NCBI RefSeq assembly: GCF_042683245.1 | Contig: NZ_JBHUJB010000031.1 | Coordinates: forward strand, 62,001-126,000 | Reading direction: 5' to 3' | Length of the DNA: 64,000 nt | DNA from: Rubritalea tangerina | GTDB lineage: Bacteria > Verrucomicrobiota > Verrucomicrobiia > Verrucomicrobiales > Akkermansiaceae | In this document: positions 25,767-35,413 of the stretch, in pieces | How the letters are laid out: each line of letters opens with the position of its first letter | Numbering within the stretch: the first letter of the stretch is position 1 | The notes under the pieces: model-generated | What the model was told of the DNA's origin: nothing | The model's database searches: none | Seen by the model: only the letters and a program-made list of their open reading frames with translations | Made by a program: the position numbers and the translations under genes

Positions 25767-26417
25767 TTACTCGGCAACTTTTTTAGCATTTTCGAGCCCG
25801 AGCTTTTTCATTTTTGGGGCAATGATCATGCGGCAATAGCCATTCTTTTTCCCATTAATTTTATAGTAATCTTGGTGATAGACCTCAGCTGGGTAAAAGG
25901 TGGTTGCTTTGGTGATTTCGGTTACGATGGGTGATTTAAAGTCCTTTTGGGCTGCTTGCATGGAGGCTTTAGCAGCATTTTTTTGTTCTTCAGTGTAGTA
26001 GTAGATTGCGGATCTGTACTGGGTGCCGACGTCATTGCCTTGGCGGTTGAGAGTGGTTGGGTCGTGAGCTTTCCAGAACCACTCAAGGATGGTTTCTGTA
26101 GAGATTTTGTTTGGATCGTAAACGAGGTGTACAACTTCAGCATGACCGGTAGCACCAGTGCAGATGTCTTTGTAGGTTGGGTTTTTGAGTGAACCACCGG
26201 TGTAGCCTGAGACGGCTGATTTGATACCGTCTAGACGGTTGTAGATGGCTTCAACACACCAGAAGCATCCGGCTCCTAGGCTAATTTGCTGGTGGCCTTC
26301 TGGGACGGTAGGCATTTTTGCGGGTGATTTGTCTGCGGACATAAGTGTTTGGTTACTGAAGTAAGTGAAAGCGATGGCAGCTACTGCGGCGAGGTAGAGG
26401 AATGGTTTTATTTTCAT
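25767..26417 (-). CDS. msrA: Peptide methionine sulfoxide reductase MsrA, exported or membrane-anchored
   Basis: Reduces methionine S-sulfoxide in oxidised proteins. The catalytic motif GAGCFWC places the nucleophile at C51. SGYTGG, YKDICTGATGHAEVVHLVYDP and the Glu/Tyr residues typical of MsrA follow. Residues 1-25 are a hydrophobic segment (FLYLAAVAAIAFTYF), so the enzyme is likely directed to the periplasm or anchored in the membrane. It is MsrA alone, without a fused MsrB. The M48 peptidase gene lies 32 bases upstream on the same strand, so the pair may serve envelope protein repair and turnover. Confidence 0.95.
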   Translation of the reverse strand: MKIKPFLYLAAVAAIAFTYFSNQTLMSADKSPAKMPTVPEGHQQISLGAGCFWCVEAIYNRLDGIKSAVSGYTGGSLKNPTYKDICTGATGHAEVVHLVYDPNKISTETILEWFWKAHDPTTLNRQGNDVGTQYRSAIYYYTEEQKNAAKASMQAAQKDFKSPIVTEITKATTFYPAEVYHQDYYKINGKKNGYCRMIIAPKMKKLGLENAKKVAE

Positions 26418-26449
26418 GGTGGGTGCTCCTTATAAGGGGTAGGAGGTGG

Positions 26450-27238
26450 CTAGCGGCGATTATATTCCCGCATTGCGACAGGCATGAAGTTTTCTAGGGC
26501 GCGGATACGCGTGCTATCGAGTGGGTGGGTGCGGAGGAATTCTGGGGTATTTCGGCCTTGTTTAGCATTGTAGGCGGAAAAGCGTTTCCACATTTTTACG
26601 GCTTCGCGTGGGTCATAGCCGGCTTTTGCCATGTAGATGGTACCGACTCTGTCGGCTTCGAGTTCGTGGCTACGTGAGTGAGGGAGGGCAACCCCGACGG
26701 TAGCGGCAGTACCGTAAGCTCCAGCGATCGCGGCGCGTTCACCGCCACTGGCTCCGTTATGGCGAGCGACTTGGTCGAGAGCGATGGCACCTAGGACGAG
26801 TCCTAGGCGTTGCATTTGTTGTTTTCCGACATGGTTTGAGGTAACGTGAGCGATTTCATGGCCGACGACAGTAGCGAGTCCAGCATCGGTCTGGGTGATT
26901 TTGAACATGCCGGTGTGGACGCCAACTTTCCCACCTGGAAGGGCGAAGGCATTGGGGGTGGGATCGTCAAAGACAACAAATTCCCAGCGTGCATTAGGGA
27001 GGTTAATCACTGGCTTGAGGCGTGCAGCCACGCGCCTTAGCTGGGCGTTATACGTGGCATTGGTGGAGACTTTCTTCTTCTTTTTGATGAGGGCAAATTC
27101 TTCAGCTCCTCGTGCCTGGAGGCTGGCACTGGTTTGAGTCACCCGAACATTTCCAGACTGATCGACAGCTGGTGGCGCCATACAGGCGTAGAAGCTGAGT
27201 GTTAGAGCACCCAGTATCGGAGTGTAAAAACGTTTCAT
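26450..27238 (-). CDS. M48 family metalloprotease, likely lipoprotein
   Basis: Periplasmic zinc protease related to BepA/LoiP. From the chosen ATG 27238 the protein is 262 aa with a hydrophobic leader ending at a Cys (LSFYACMAPP), which may be a lipidation site although the lipobox is not ideal. The zinc motif HEIAH is at residues 127-131, preceded by ALPGGKVGVHTGMF. The third ligand is expected in the SRSHELEADRVG segment. Such enzymes degrade misfolded outer membrane proteins. The frame extends upstream to 27286, but that extension has no leader character. Likely cotranscribed with msrA. Confidence 0.92.
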   Translation of the reverse strand: MKRFYTPILGALTLSFYACMAPPAVDQSGNVRVTQTSASLQARGAEEFALIKKKKKVSTNATYNAQLRRVAARLKPVINLPNARWEFVVFDDPTPNAFALPGGKVGVHTGMFKITQTDAGLATVVGHEIAHVTSNHVGKQQMQRLGLVLGAIALDQVARHNGASGGERAAIAGAYGTAATVGVALPHSRSHELEADRVGTIYMAKAGYDPREAVKMWKRFSAYNAKQGRNTPEFLRTHPLDSTRIRALENFMPVAMREYNRR

Positions 27239-27374
27239 AAGAGAGGAATTATACCGTGAAATGGCAGTGATGTAAATTCCATTCAAGAGCTAATCGATGA
27301 ATGTTGGATTTGGGTAATTTGGCTAGTGAGCGTCTTTTCTGTTGGCTAACTGCTAGATATTTTTTTAGTGTGGG

Positions 27375-28319
27375 ATGGTGACTCAGAGGCCGCCAGTAAT
27401 AGATGTAAAGGGAGTTTGTAAGAAGTACCCGGGGAAAGTAGAAGCACTCAAGGGGGTAGATTTGCAGGTGGGAGCGGGAGAGATATTTGGTTTGTTAGGA
27501 CCGAATGGTGCTGGCAAGAGTACCTTGCTGAAGGTGTTACTGACGATTATTCGTCCGAGTCGGTGCAGTGGGGTGATGCTGGGGCAGCCAATTGGGCACA
27601 AGAAAACCTTGCAGAAAGTGGGTTATTTACCGGAGCACGTCCAATTTCCTGAATATCTTAGTGGGCGCCAAGTAATTCGTTATGCAGCTGGCTTATCAGG
27701 GATTTGTCCGAAGTTTTGCAAGAAGAGGGAGGAAGAGCTATTAGAGTTTGTTGGGATGAGTGCTTGGGCGAATAGGAAGCTGAGGACGTATTCGAAGGGG
27801 ATGAAGCAACGGATAGGTTTGGCGCAGGCTTTAGTGAATGATCCTGAGATTGTATTTTTGGATGAACCTACTGACGGAGTGGATCCTAAAGGGCGGGCCG
27901 AAATGCGAGAGGTGCTGAAATTATTACGATCGCAAGGGCGGACAGTGTTTATCAATAGCCATTTGTTAGGTGAGTTAGAGATGGTGTGTGATAGTGTGGC
28001 GATATTGAACCACGGTGAGGTGGTACGTCATGGTTCATTGAGTGAGTTGACAGGGAGAGGCGAGAAGGTGGTGATTGGGATTCGGGGGCATCTTGGGGCT
28101 GAGCTTCGTTCGGCGATTAGGAGGCATCTGGAGTTTAGCATGCACAAGCACAGCATTCATTTGGAGACTGCGGAGCTTGAGCGGGTGCAGCCAGTGATTG
28201 ATTTATTGAGGGAGCACGATGTGGTTATTGAGTCGTTGGGGAAAGAGGGGCAGTCACTGGAGAGTTTATTTTTGGATAGTGTGGACGCAAGTAATCTAGA
28301 GAAAGGAGCAGGGGCGTGA
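27375..28319 (+). CDS. ABC transporter ATP-binding protein
   Basis: ATPase subunit of an exporter-type ABC system. Walker A GPNGAGKST, signature YSKGMKQRIGLAQAL, Walker B IVFLDEPTDGVDP and the switch His in FINSHLLGELE are all present. The 314-aa length includes a C-terminal extension of about 90 aa, as in the drug-resistance or Nat/Bcr type ATPases. Its GTGA overlaps the start of the permease gene, so the two are translationally coupled. The substrate is unknown. The ECF sigma gene follows the permease. Confidence 0.94.
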   Translation: MVTQRPPVIDVKGVCKKYPGKVEALKGVDLQVGAGEIFGLLGPNGAGKSTLLKVLLTIIRPSRCSGVMLGQPIGHKKTLQKVGYLPEHVQFPEYLSGRQVIRYAAGLSGICPKFCKKREEELLEFVGMSAWANRKLRTYSKGMKQRIGLAQALVNDPEIVFLDEPTDGVDPKGRAEMREVLKLLRSQGRTVFINSHLLGELEMVCDSVAILNHGEVVRHGSLSELTGRGEKVVIGIRGHLGAELRSAIRRHLEFSMHKHSIHLETAELERVQPVIDLLREHDVVIESLGKEGQSLESLFLDSVDASNLEKGAGA

Positions 28320-29338
28320 TTCAGACAGTGACATTGTTGATGGATTCGTTGCGCATGGTTTTAGCACGAAAGTTGTTTTGGGTAAGTGTGATTATCTCTG
28401 CCTTGATTGGGGTCATCTACTTATCGATTTCATTGGTACCAGAAGGGGTCTCATTTTTGTTTGGCGCTTATATTTTTGAGAACACTTTGTTTACGAGTGA
28501 GACTCAAGAAGGTGAGTGGTTTTACATCATCATCTTTACGAACTTCATCAATCGTTATTGGTTAGGTAGTGGAGCCTTATTGCTAGCTTTGATCACGACG
28601 GTTTCTGTTTTTCCTGAATTTACAAAGAATGGTGCGATTGAGGTGTCATTATCGAAGCCTGTATCACGGGTGAAGTTATTTATAGTAAAGTATATTGGGT
28701 GTTTACTTTTTGTGGTATTGCAGACGGGGTTATTTGCTTTGCTGGCATTTATAGCGGTGTATTTGCGCTTAGGTTACTTGAACTGGAGTTTGTTTTGGGT
28801 CGTTGGTGTGATTACCTTCGCGTTTAGTTTGATTCACTGTGTGCAAGTGTTAGTGGGGGTCATTACGCGTTCTAGTTTGGTAGCGCTCTTATGCGGGGTA
28901 TTATTTTGGGCGATGGTGTGGTTGGTGCAAGTGACTGAGCAGACGATGTATTTGAATACCTATGCGGTAGTGGAGGAAAAGATGGATATTGATTGGAAGA
29001 CAGGAACGATGAGTGGCTATGACGAGGATCGTGCAGTCGATGATCAGGCTGCAGGGTATTACGATCTCATAAGGAAAGCTAGTCTCCCTCTGCCTAAGGT
29101 TCGTGATGTCACCTTGTCCGCTGATCGGTTGGTGGTATTTCGAGATAGCGGCTCAGTGTTAGAGCAGATTGATTTACTTGAATCGATTGAGAAAAATGAC
29201 ATCCAGAAGAAGTCTCAGCGTGCAGAAAGGAGAGCTAGGGAGAGGAATAGCACGAGTTATATTATGTTGAGCTCTTTGGCATTTGAGTTCGTTGTATTGA
29301 TGATTGGCTGCTGGATTTTTGTCAGAAAAGATTATTGA
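28316..29338 (+). CDS. ABC transporter permease (ABC-2 type)
   Basis: A 340-aa integral membrane protein with about six hydrophobic segments, starting with GTG 28316 inside the stop of the ATPase gene. The first segment (KLFWVSVIISALIGVIYLSISLV) and the EVSLSKPVSRVKLFIVKYIGC element (an ABC-2 permease coupling-helix region) support the call. A large hydrophilic loop of about 85 residues (about 215-310) lies between the last two segments and is probably extracytoplasmic; it ends in a Glu/Arg-rich helix. The partner ATPase is directly upstream. Function in export of a polymer, lipid or peptide is possible; nothing in the sequence decides. Confidence 0.88.
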   Translation: MIQTVTLLMDSLRMVLARKLFWVSVIISALIGVIYLSISLVPEGVSFLFGAYIFENTLFTSETQEGEWFYIIIFTNFINRYWLGSGALLLALITTVSVFPEFTKNGAIEVSLSKPVSRVKLFIVKYIGCLLFVVLQTGLFALLAFIAVYLRLGYLNWSLFWVVGVITFAFSLIHCVQVLVGVITRSSLVALLCGVLFWAMVWLVQVTEQTMYLNTYAVVEEKMDIDWKTGTMSGYDEDRAVDDQAAGYYDLIRKASLPLPKVRDVTLSADRLVVFRDSGSVLEQIDLLESIEKNDIQKKSQRAERRARERNSTSYIMLSSLAFEFVVLMIGCWIFVRKDY

Positions 29339-29382
29339 TGTCGCTAAGTGCTGGATGAAAGACTTGAAGAGGTCATGCGGTA

Positions 29383-30009
29383 GTGAGCAATCAGTCCATG
29401 GAGAGAGAGCTGCAGAATGAGTCAGAAGTGGTACCTACCAGTCTTGGTAGGTATCTAGATGAACGCGGGCTCGAAGCTCTAGACGAGGGAGATAAAGTGC
29501 GGCGTTACACTGAGTTTTATTTGCGGACGCGACCGGCGCTGAAGGCGTATTTATATGCATTTTTGGCCGGGAATGACGCAGCGATTGAGGATTGTATTCA
29601 AGAGACGGGCTTGGTGGTATGGAATAAGTGGGATGAGAGTTGGGACCTGGATGCCTTTCAAAAGTATGCTTTTGTTACTGGCAAGTACAAGGCACTGAGT
29701 TGGCTCAAGAAGCATAAGCCAGCCAAGAAGGTGTATTTATCGCCAGCATTGGTGGAGCGTTTGGCTGATAAGTCATCTGAGTTAGAGCGTGATGCGCGAC
29801 TAGATAGTTTGCAGCAATGTATGGACCAGTTGAGCCCACAGAACAGAGAGATCCTTGAGGCTCGTTATGAAAGTGAGGGGAGCAAAGCACTGAGGAATCT
29901 AGCTGAGAAAATGGAGCGTTCAGTGGATGCTATTTATAAGCAATTGGAGAGGTTACGATCGTCTCTGAAGGATTGCGTTTCTAGAAAGTCCAAGTTACAG
30001 CAGCCATGA
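29383..30009 (+). CDS. ECF-type RNA polymerase sigma factor
   Basis: A 208-aa sigma-70 family factor. Region 2 (YTEFYLRTRPALKAYLYAFLAGNDAAIEDCIQETGLVVWNKWDE) and region 4 (QCMDQLSPQNREILEARYE, then the helix-turn-helix MERSVDAIYKQLERLRSSL) are clear. It is of the planctomycete/verrucomicrobial ECF type with an unconserved N-terminal tail. GTG 29383 or ATG 29398 may start it. The stop overlaps the start of the next gene by ATGA, and that gene encodes a membrane protein with an anti-sigma-like N-terminus. Confidence 0.9.
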   Translation: MSNQSMERELQNESEVVPTSLGRYLDERGLEALDEGDKVRRYTEFYLRTRPALKAYLYAFLAGNDAAIEDCIQETGLVVWNKWDESWDLDAFQKYAFVTGKYKALSWLKKHKPAKKVYLSPALVERLADKSSELERDARLDSLQQCMDQLSPQNREILEARYESEGSKALRNLAEKMERSVDAIYKQLERLRSSLKDCVSRKSKLQQP

Positions 30010-31079
30010 GTGAAGAATTGATAGAGAGTGGAGAGGGAGTGCCTGTGAATGTGGAGGTGCGCGAGCTTGTGGATCGGCTGATTGATGGTCGTTTGAGTGA
30101 GGAGGAGAACAGGCGCTTGGAGTCGATTCTTGAGAGTGATGAGGCGGCAATGCGCTATTGCGCTGAGCGGATGCGATTCCACGCTGAAATGGAAGAATTG
30201 ATGTCACCGGTGCGCGTGGAGTTGATGCAGAAAAGGCATCTGGTGGTAGAGACTAAGAAGGGGCTGGCAACGGTGTCTAAAGCGGTTAGTAACGTGGTGA
30301 GGGTAGAGAATCCAAAGTTTGGTTCGGCGCTCGAGCTTCCGCCAGGTTTGAAGACGCCGAAGCAGGTATTAGGGTATATGTTATGGGGAGGGCTTGCGTT
30401 AGTGGTACTCGTAGCTGTGATTGTATTCTTGATACAGCGTGGGCCTGTGAGTTCTGAGCCTCAATTGGTGTTTCGGAATGCTTCATTCGAGGATCTCGAA
30501 ATCAACGAGAATAGCCCACCATTCATCTATACAGTTCTTGATTGGCAGGATTATTTTCAAACAAGCTCGGTGCGGGTCTGTGATGTCAGACGTGCGACTG
30601 ATGGAAAAAAGGAGGCACAGGACGGCCAGTATGCAGTGATTATGGAAGGTGGCTTTTTGACCCAGAGATTAAGCTATAATGATGGTGAGGCTTTCGTTGC
30701 GAGGAAGGGTCTAAGGTTGAAAGTATCGGGGTGGGCCATGTTAGAGGAGGCAGGGAAGCCAGCGCAACTATGGATATCATCGCGGGTTGTGGTGAGTGCG
30801 TATCCATCGATGTCTCAGGTGGAGCCAGATGTGCAGAAGCTGGAGGTGGAGAGTGATGCGTGGGAGAGGTTTGAGGCTATTTTGACCTTACCGAGTGATA
30901 GTTTGATGATGAAGCCCTCGATTTTTAGGCGTGACGCCACGCAGTCGGCGGTGGATATCAGTGGGTTACAGCTTGCGGTATCTATAGATAACAAATCTAA
31001 GGTTCCGATGTTTATCGATAATTTAAAGATTGAGGTGCTTGAAGACCTTCAGGAGACAGGTGTTGAAGTTAAGAAATAG
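30006..31079 (+). CDS. Membrane protein with anti-sigma-like N-terminus
   Basis: 357 aa. The cytoplasmic N-terminal part (VRELVDRLIDGRLSEEENRRLESILESDEAAMRYCAERMRFHAEMEEL) resembles the zinc-free anti-sigma/FecR-type helical domain found beside ECF factors in Planctomycetes and Verrucomicrobia. A membrane segment follows at about residues 120-145 (MLWGGLALVVLVAVIVFLI). The periplasmic part of about 210 aa is beta-rich and jelly-roll-like (FRNASFEDLEINENSPP ... DNLKIEVLEDL), a form often seen in carbohydrate-binding modules. It is translationally coupled to the sigma gene. The anti-sigma and ligand-binding roles are inferred from context and fold pattern. Confidence 0.78.
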   Translation: MSEELIESGEGVPVNVEVRELVDRLIDGRLSEEENRRLESILESDEAAMRYCAERMRFHAEMEELMSPVRVELMQKRHLVVETKKGLATVSKAVSNVVRVENPKFGSALELPPGLKTPKQVLGYMLWGGLALVVLVAVIVFLIQRGPVSSEPQLVFRNASFEDLEINENSPPFIYTVLDWQDYFQTSSVRVCDVRRATDGKKEAQDGQYAVIMEGGFLTQRLSYNDGEAFVARKGLRLKVSGWAMLEEAGKPAQLWISSRVVVSAYPSMSQVEPDVQKLEVESDAWERFEAILTLPSDSLMMKPSIFRRDATQSAVDISGLQLAVSIDNKSKVPMFIDNLKIEVLEDLQETGVEVKK

Positions 31080-31225
31080 TGGGGTTTGAAAAAAAAGTAA
31101 AAATATGCGTCAGAAAATTCAGGTGAGAGAAATAGCTGGGTGAATGAAACAATCTGTGACTGAAGCAAAGCGCTGCAAGAGAAACTGACTTGTAGTAAGC
31201 TAGGTCACAATTCACCCAATTCACT

Positions 31226-34200
31226 ATGAAGAAAAATCGCATCCAAAAACTTGTACGTCGATCAAGTGTCGCACTGGCCGTGACCGTGGCAGTAGGCAGC
31301 TCAATGGCGCAGGCTGAGACAAAGAAGATCCTATTTCTAGCGGGCAAAAAGAGTCATGCTAATGGTGAGCATGAATTTCAGGCTGGCTGTAATTTGCTGG
31401 CAGAGGCTTTAAACAAGAGTGGGCTAGATATTGAGGCTAAAGTATATCATCCAGGATTTCCGAAGGATGAATCTATTTTCAAGGGGGTCGACGCGTGTAT
31501 TGTGTATGCGGATGCTGGTGGTCGATTTGGTGAGGGGTATAAGGTTTTAGATAAGTATGTCAAAGGAGGGATGGGCATCATGTTCATGCACTATGGGGTG
31601 CATCCAAAGAAGCAGGTGGGTGAGAAATTTTATCTCCCTTGGATAGGTGGTTACATGGATGACAAGGAGTCTGTGAATCCGCATTGGATTGCGGATTTGA
31701 CGCCTAACAAGAAGCATCCTGTATCTTATGGTTTACCTGACAAGTTTCCTGCATTTGATGAATTTTACTACAACATGATTTTTGCTGATGGCAAGGATTG
31801 CAGTTGTTGTGGTGGTGCTGTGACGGGAGTTCCATCTCCGGACCGGATGATTCGCTACATCAACATGTGGAATGAGAATGGCGAAAAGGGGTTTGGAAAG
31901 CCACAGAAGTTGATGTGGTACAAAGACACGCCGATAGGTGAAGGCGGGCGTGGGATTGGTTTTACGGGGGGACACTACCACCGCAATTGGGCGATTGATG
32001 ATTTTCGTAAGATGGTACTCAATGCTATCGTTTGGACAGCGCGTGGTGAGGTACCAAAGGGTGGTGTGCCATCTGATCCGATCAGCAAAGAGAAGCTGAG
32101 TGAGGGCTTACGCAAGCCAATTGATCTACCGACTGCGGCTCTCTATCAGCAGAAGCCAATGAAGTTGCCTAAGCTGAAGAAAGCGAAGAAGAAGGTAGCC
32201 AGTAGCTCACAATCAAAGTCCGCTAAGTTTTTGGCGAGCACGCCGGTGATTAAATCTAGTGACAAAGTGCGTCACGTAGAAATTTCAGCTGATGTCAAAG
32301 GCAAGGAGACGATCACATTGCAAGCGGATGCAGTGGATGGCAACTCGAACGACTGGGTGAGCTGGGTGGCACTTCGTTTTGTGAATGCGGATGGGAAGTC
32401 AATCGCTGTAGACAAGAAGTTCATCCTCAAGTCTGAGCAAGGTTGGGGCGAGCTTCAGTTTGATAAGAATGTGGGTGGGCAGCCGATTCAGCTAAGTGGG
32501 AAGAAATTTGAGAGTGGTTTTGGTTCTCATGCGGATGCGGCGATTCAGCTGAAGGTTCCTGAGGGGGCTGTGAAGTTTATTGCTATAGCGGGTCTGGATG
32601 ATGGTGGTGCGGTACGTGATGGTAAGCCCACTCCGGCTTCAGCGAGATTTGCGATCATTGATGATGCCGCTCCGTGGGCTCCTATGAAAGCACCTGAGAA
32701 GGTCGCACTGGAGCATTTTGCCACACCAAAAGACGAGGAGTTAGAAGTCACAGTTTGGGCTCAATCCCCGATGTTATATAACCCGACGAATATGGATATT
32801 GACCACAAGGGGCGTATCTGGGTCGCGGAAGGAGTCAACTACCGGAGAAAGGCAGGAAGGAGACCAGAGGGTGATCGCATCGTAGTGTTAGAAGATACCA
32901 ATGGTGACGGTCGGGCAGACAAAACGAGCACCTTTGTTCAAGATAAGGAGCTCGAATCGCCACTTGGAGTTGCAGTTTTTGACAACAAGGTGGTGGTATC
33001 TCAGCCTCCAAATTTATTGGTGTACACTGATGTGAACCGCGACATGAAGTTCGATCCGAGTGTTGATAAGAAAGAGGTGCTGTTGACAGGTTTTAATGCA
33101 CGTCAGCACGATCATTCTCTACATTCATTGACGGCTGGTCCTGATGGCAAATGGTACTTTAACAATGGTAACTGTGGAGCTATTTTCACCGATAACTCTG
33201 GCAAGACCTTCAACATGAATGGAGTCTACCGTGGGGGAGGTGGTAAGTGGTATGCTGATAATAACAAGTTGGGAGGGAAGAAGTCAGATGATGGATTTTT
33301 ATGGACTTCAGGTTTCACGGTTCGCATGAATCCAGATGGTACGGATGTTGAGATTGTGGGGCATGGTAACCGTAATTCTTATGAGCAATCCGTCAATTCG
33401 TTGGGAGACATTTTCCAGAATGACAATGACGACTGGGGAAGCTGCCGTAATTCCTACGTGTTAGAGTATGGATGTGCTGGGTTCTTCTCACGTGATGGTC
33501 AACGGACGTGGCGTTCGGAGCAACGTCCAGGGCAGCCAGTGCAGCGTGCACATTGGCGTCAAGATGACCCTGGGACATTCGATGCCGGTGATGTATACGG
33601 GCATGGCTCACCAACAGGAAATGTGTTCTATGAGAATGGAGCATTGGGCAAAAAGTGGGAAGGAACGTATTTGGCCTGTGAAGCGGCTCGCAACACGGTA
33701 TTTGGTTATCAGCCTAAGGTGAATGGAGCGAGTTTTGACATGGAGCGATTTGACTTTGTCACCACGAACTTGCAAAAGGAATTCATAGGGGGTGACCAGA
33801 CAAAGAGGGTCTCCAGCAATGAGCAGATTGAATACAAGGGAGTGTTGTTCCGACCCTCTGACGTTACAGTGGGACCCGATGGGGCACTCTACGTCACGGA
33901 CTGGTACGATGGACGAGTGGGAGGCCACGGAACAATGGATGACACCTGTTCTGGAGCGATCTACCGTATCGCGCCGAAAGGTTTCAAGTCGAAGGTTCCA
34001 AGCTTTGATCTCGCCACGACTGAGGGGCAGATAAGCGCTTTGAGCTCCCCAGCTGTGAATGTACGCTACTTGGGCTTCTCTGCTCTGAGGGACAATAAAG
34101 AAAAGTCACTTGGTGCGGTATTAGAGCTTCTCAAGCACCCAAACAAGTATGTGGCATCCAGAGCGATTTGGTTGTTGCCTCATTTGGGTGATGAAGGCGT

Positions 34201-35302
34201 GAAGCAGTGTGAGGCCTTGTTAGGTCACAATAATGCTGAAGTTAGACTGGTAGCCTATCGGGCGTTGAGACGCACGCAGAAGGACATTTTGGCATACGCG
34301 AAGAAGTTAGCTGATGACTCTAGTGCGGCAGTACGCAGGGATGTTGCTTTATCAATGCGCAACTATGGGGCAGAGGAGGCATTGCCGATTCTGCTGACTG
34401 TAGCGCGTGGTTTTGATGGAAAAGATAAGAATTACTTGGAAGCGATTGGTTTAGGTTCTGAAAACAAAGAAGAAGCTATTTGGTTAGGCTTGAAGAAGTC
34501 AATGGCGTCAGGGAATCTGGAAGGGTGGAGTGATCAATTTGCAAAGTTGACGTGGCGTTTATGGCCGGTGGCAGCGGTAGATGATCTCAAAGCGAGGGCA
34601 ATGAGCAATGCACTTAGCCAGGAGCAGAGAGAATTAGCGGTTGAGTCGCTCTCTTTCATTCAGGATAAAACAGCAGCGACTGCCTTGCTAGAAGTTGCTA
34701 ACAAGAAGAGCTTGGTCCAGTCCAAGGCTGTGTATTGGCTGTTGAAGCGTGGAACTGGCGCATGGGCTAGCATGGGGATCAAGGATGAACTGAAGAAGCG
34801 TGGCATCTATGATCCAGATAAGATTGTTGTGAACGCCATTACTGTTCCTGAGCCACCTAAGAAGAGTGCATTGCCGAGTGTGGCTGAGGTGCTCAAACTT
34901 AAGGGGGATGCCAAGCGTGGAGAGGCTGCCATTCAGCGTTGCGTAATGTGTCACGATATCAATGGCGTGGGACCAGAGTATGGACCGATTCTGAAGGGGT
35001 GGGGGACAACTCAATCACGAGAAGCAATTGTGAAGAGCATTATAGAGCCTTCCGCTGACATTGCACATGGATTCCACGGTAAGGAAGTTATCCTGAAGGA
35101 CGGCAAGGTGCTTCATGGACTTGTGGTCTCTGGAGATCCTCTGATTGTGACCTCTACGGGTGGGGTGGTACAGATGGTTCCGAAGAAGCAAGTGAAGTCT
35201 GAGAAATACATGAAGCGTTCATTGATGTTATCTGCCGAACAGCTGGGATTGAGTGCACAAGATGTCGCTGACATTGCGACTTTCATGCAACAGTGGAAGT
35301 AG
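31226..35302 (+). CDS. Exported ThuA / galactose-binding / dehydrogenase / HEAT / cytochrome c fusion
   Basis: A 1358-aa secreted protein. After a signal peptide (ending near MAQAETKK) come a ThuA-like domain about 30-285 (ILFLAGKKSHANGEHEF, GGHYHRNWAID), a galactose-binding NPCBM-like domain about 335-485 (GFGSHADAAIQLKVPEG) and a PVC-type dehydrogenase propeller about 500-910 (MDIDHKGRIWVAEGVNYRRKAGRRPEGDR). HEAT repeats follow at about 920-1150, then a C-terminal cytochrome c of the Pirellula/Verrucomicrobium heme-binding type with CVMCH (C1239-H1243) and GPEYGPILKGWG. ThuA proteins act in trehalose or sugar metabolism. It probably oxidises a sugar in the periplasm and gives electrons to the heme. 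It follows the sigma/anti-sigma pair by 146 bases. Confidence 0.87.
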   Translation: MKKNRIQKLVRRSSVALAVTVAVGSSMAQAETKKILFLAGKKSHANGEHEFQAGCNLLAEALNKSGLDIEAKVYHPGFPKDESIFKGVDACIVYADAGGRFGEGYKVLDKYVKGGMGIMFMHYGVHPKKQVGEKFYLPWIGGYMDDKESVNPHWIADLTPNKKHPVSYGLPDKFPAFDEFYYNMIFADGKDCSCCGGAVTGVPSPDRMIRYINMWNENGEKGFGKPQKLMWYKDTPIGEGGRGIGFTGGHYHRNWAIDDFRKMVLNAIVWTARGEVPKGGVPSDPISKEKLSEGLRKPIDLPTAALYQQKPMKLPKLKKAKKKVASSSQSKSAKFLASTPVIKSSDKVRHVEISADVKGKETITLQADAVDGNSNDWVSWVALRFVNADGKSIAVDKKFILKSEQGWGELQFDKNVGGQPIQLSGKKFESGFGSHADAAIQLKVPEGAVKFIAIAGLDDGGAVRDGKPTPASARFAIIDDAAPWAPMKAPEKVALEHFATPKDEELEVTVWAQSPMLYNPTNMDIDHKGRIWVAEGVNYRRKAGRRPEGDRIVVLEDTNGDGRADKTSTFVQDKELESPLGVAVFDNKVVVSQPPNLLVYTDVNRDMKFDPSVDKKEVLLTGFNARQHDHSLHSLTAGPDGKWYFNNGNCGAIFTDNSGKTFNMNGVYRGGGGKWYADNNKLGGKKSDDGFLWTSGFTVRMNPDGTDVEIVGHGNRNSYEQSVNSLGDIFQNDNDDWGSCRNSYVLEYGCAGFFSRDGQRTWRSEQRPGQPVQRAHWRQDDPGTFDAGDVYGHGSPTGNVFYENGALGKKWEGTYLACEAARNTVFGYQPKVNGASFDMERFDFVTTNLQKEFIGGDQTKRVSSNEQIEYKGVLFRPSDVTVGPDGALYVTDWYDGRVGGHGTMDDTCSGAIYRIAPKGFKSKVPSFDLATTEGQISALSSPAVNVRYLGFSALRDNKEKSLGAVLELLKHPNKYVASRAIWLLPHLGDEGVKQCEALLGHNNAEVRLVAYRALRRTQKDILAYAKKLADDSSAAVRRDVALSMRNYGAEEALPILLTVARGFDGKDKNYLEAIGLGSENKEEAIWLGLKKSMASGNLEGWSDQFAKLTWRLWPVAAVDDLKARAMSNALSQEQRELAVESLSFIQDKTAATALLEVANKKSLVQSKAVYWLLKRGTGAWASMGIKDELKKRGIYDPDKIVVNAITVPEPPKKSALPSVAEVLKLKGDAKRGEAAIQRCVMCHDINGVGPEYGPILKGWGTTQSREAIVKSIIEPSADIAHGFHGKEVILKDGKVLHGLVVSGDPLIVTSTGGVVQMVPKKQVKSEKYMKRSLMLSAEQLGLSAQDVADIATFMQQWK

Positions 35303-35326
35303 AGCTGTATCTTTAATGGAGTATTT

Positions 35327-35362
35327 ATGCCCATCTGGCCAAGTGTCGGATGGGCATTTTTT
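35327..35362 (+). terminator. Rho-independent terminator after the 1358-aa fusion gene
   Basis: Inverted repeat ATGCCCATC / GATGGGCAT with a 13-base loop, followed by TTTTT. Confidence 0.88.
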
Positions 35363-35413
35363 GTACGAAAACGGCTCTTGCTATGTCTGATGTGATTATG
35401 CACCTTGCCTCAT

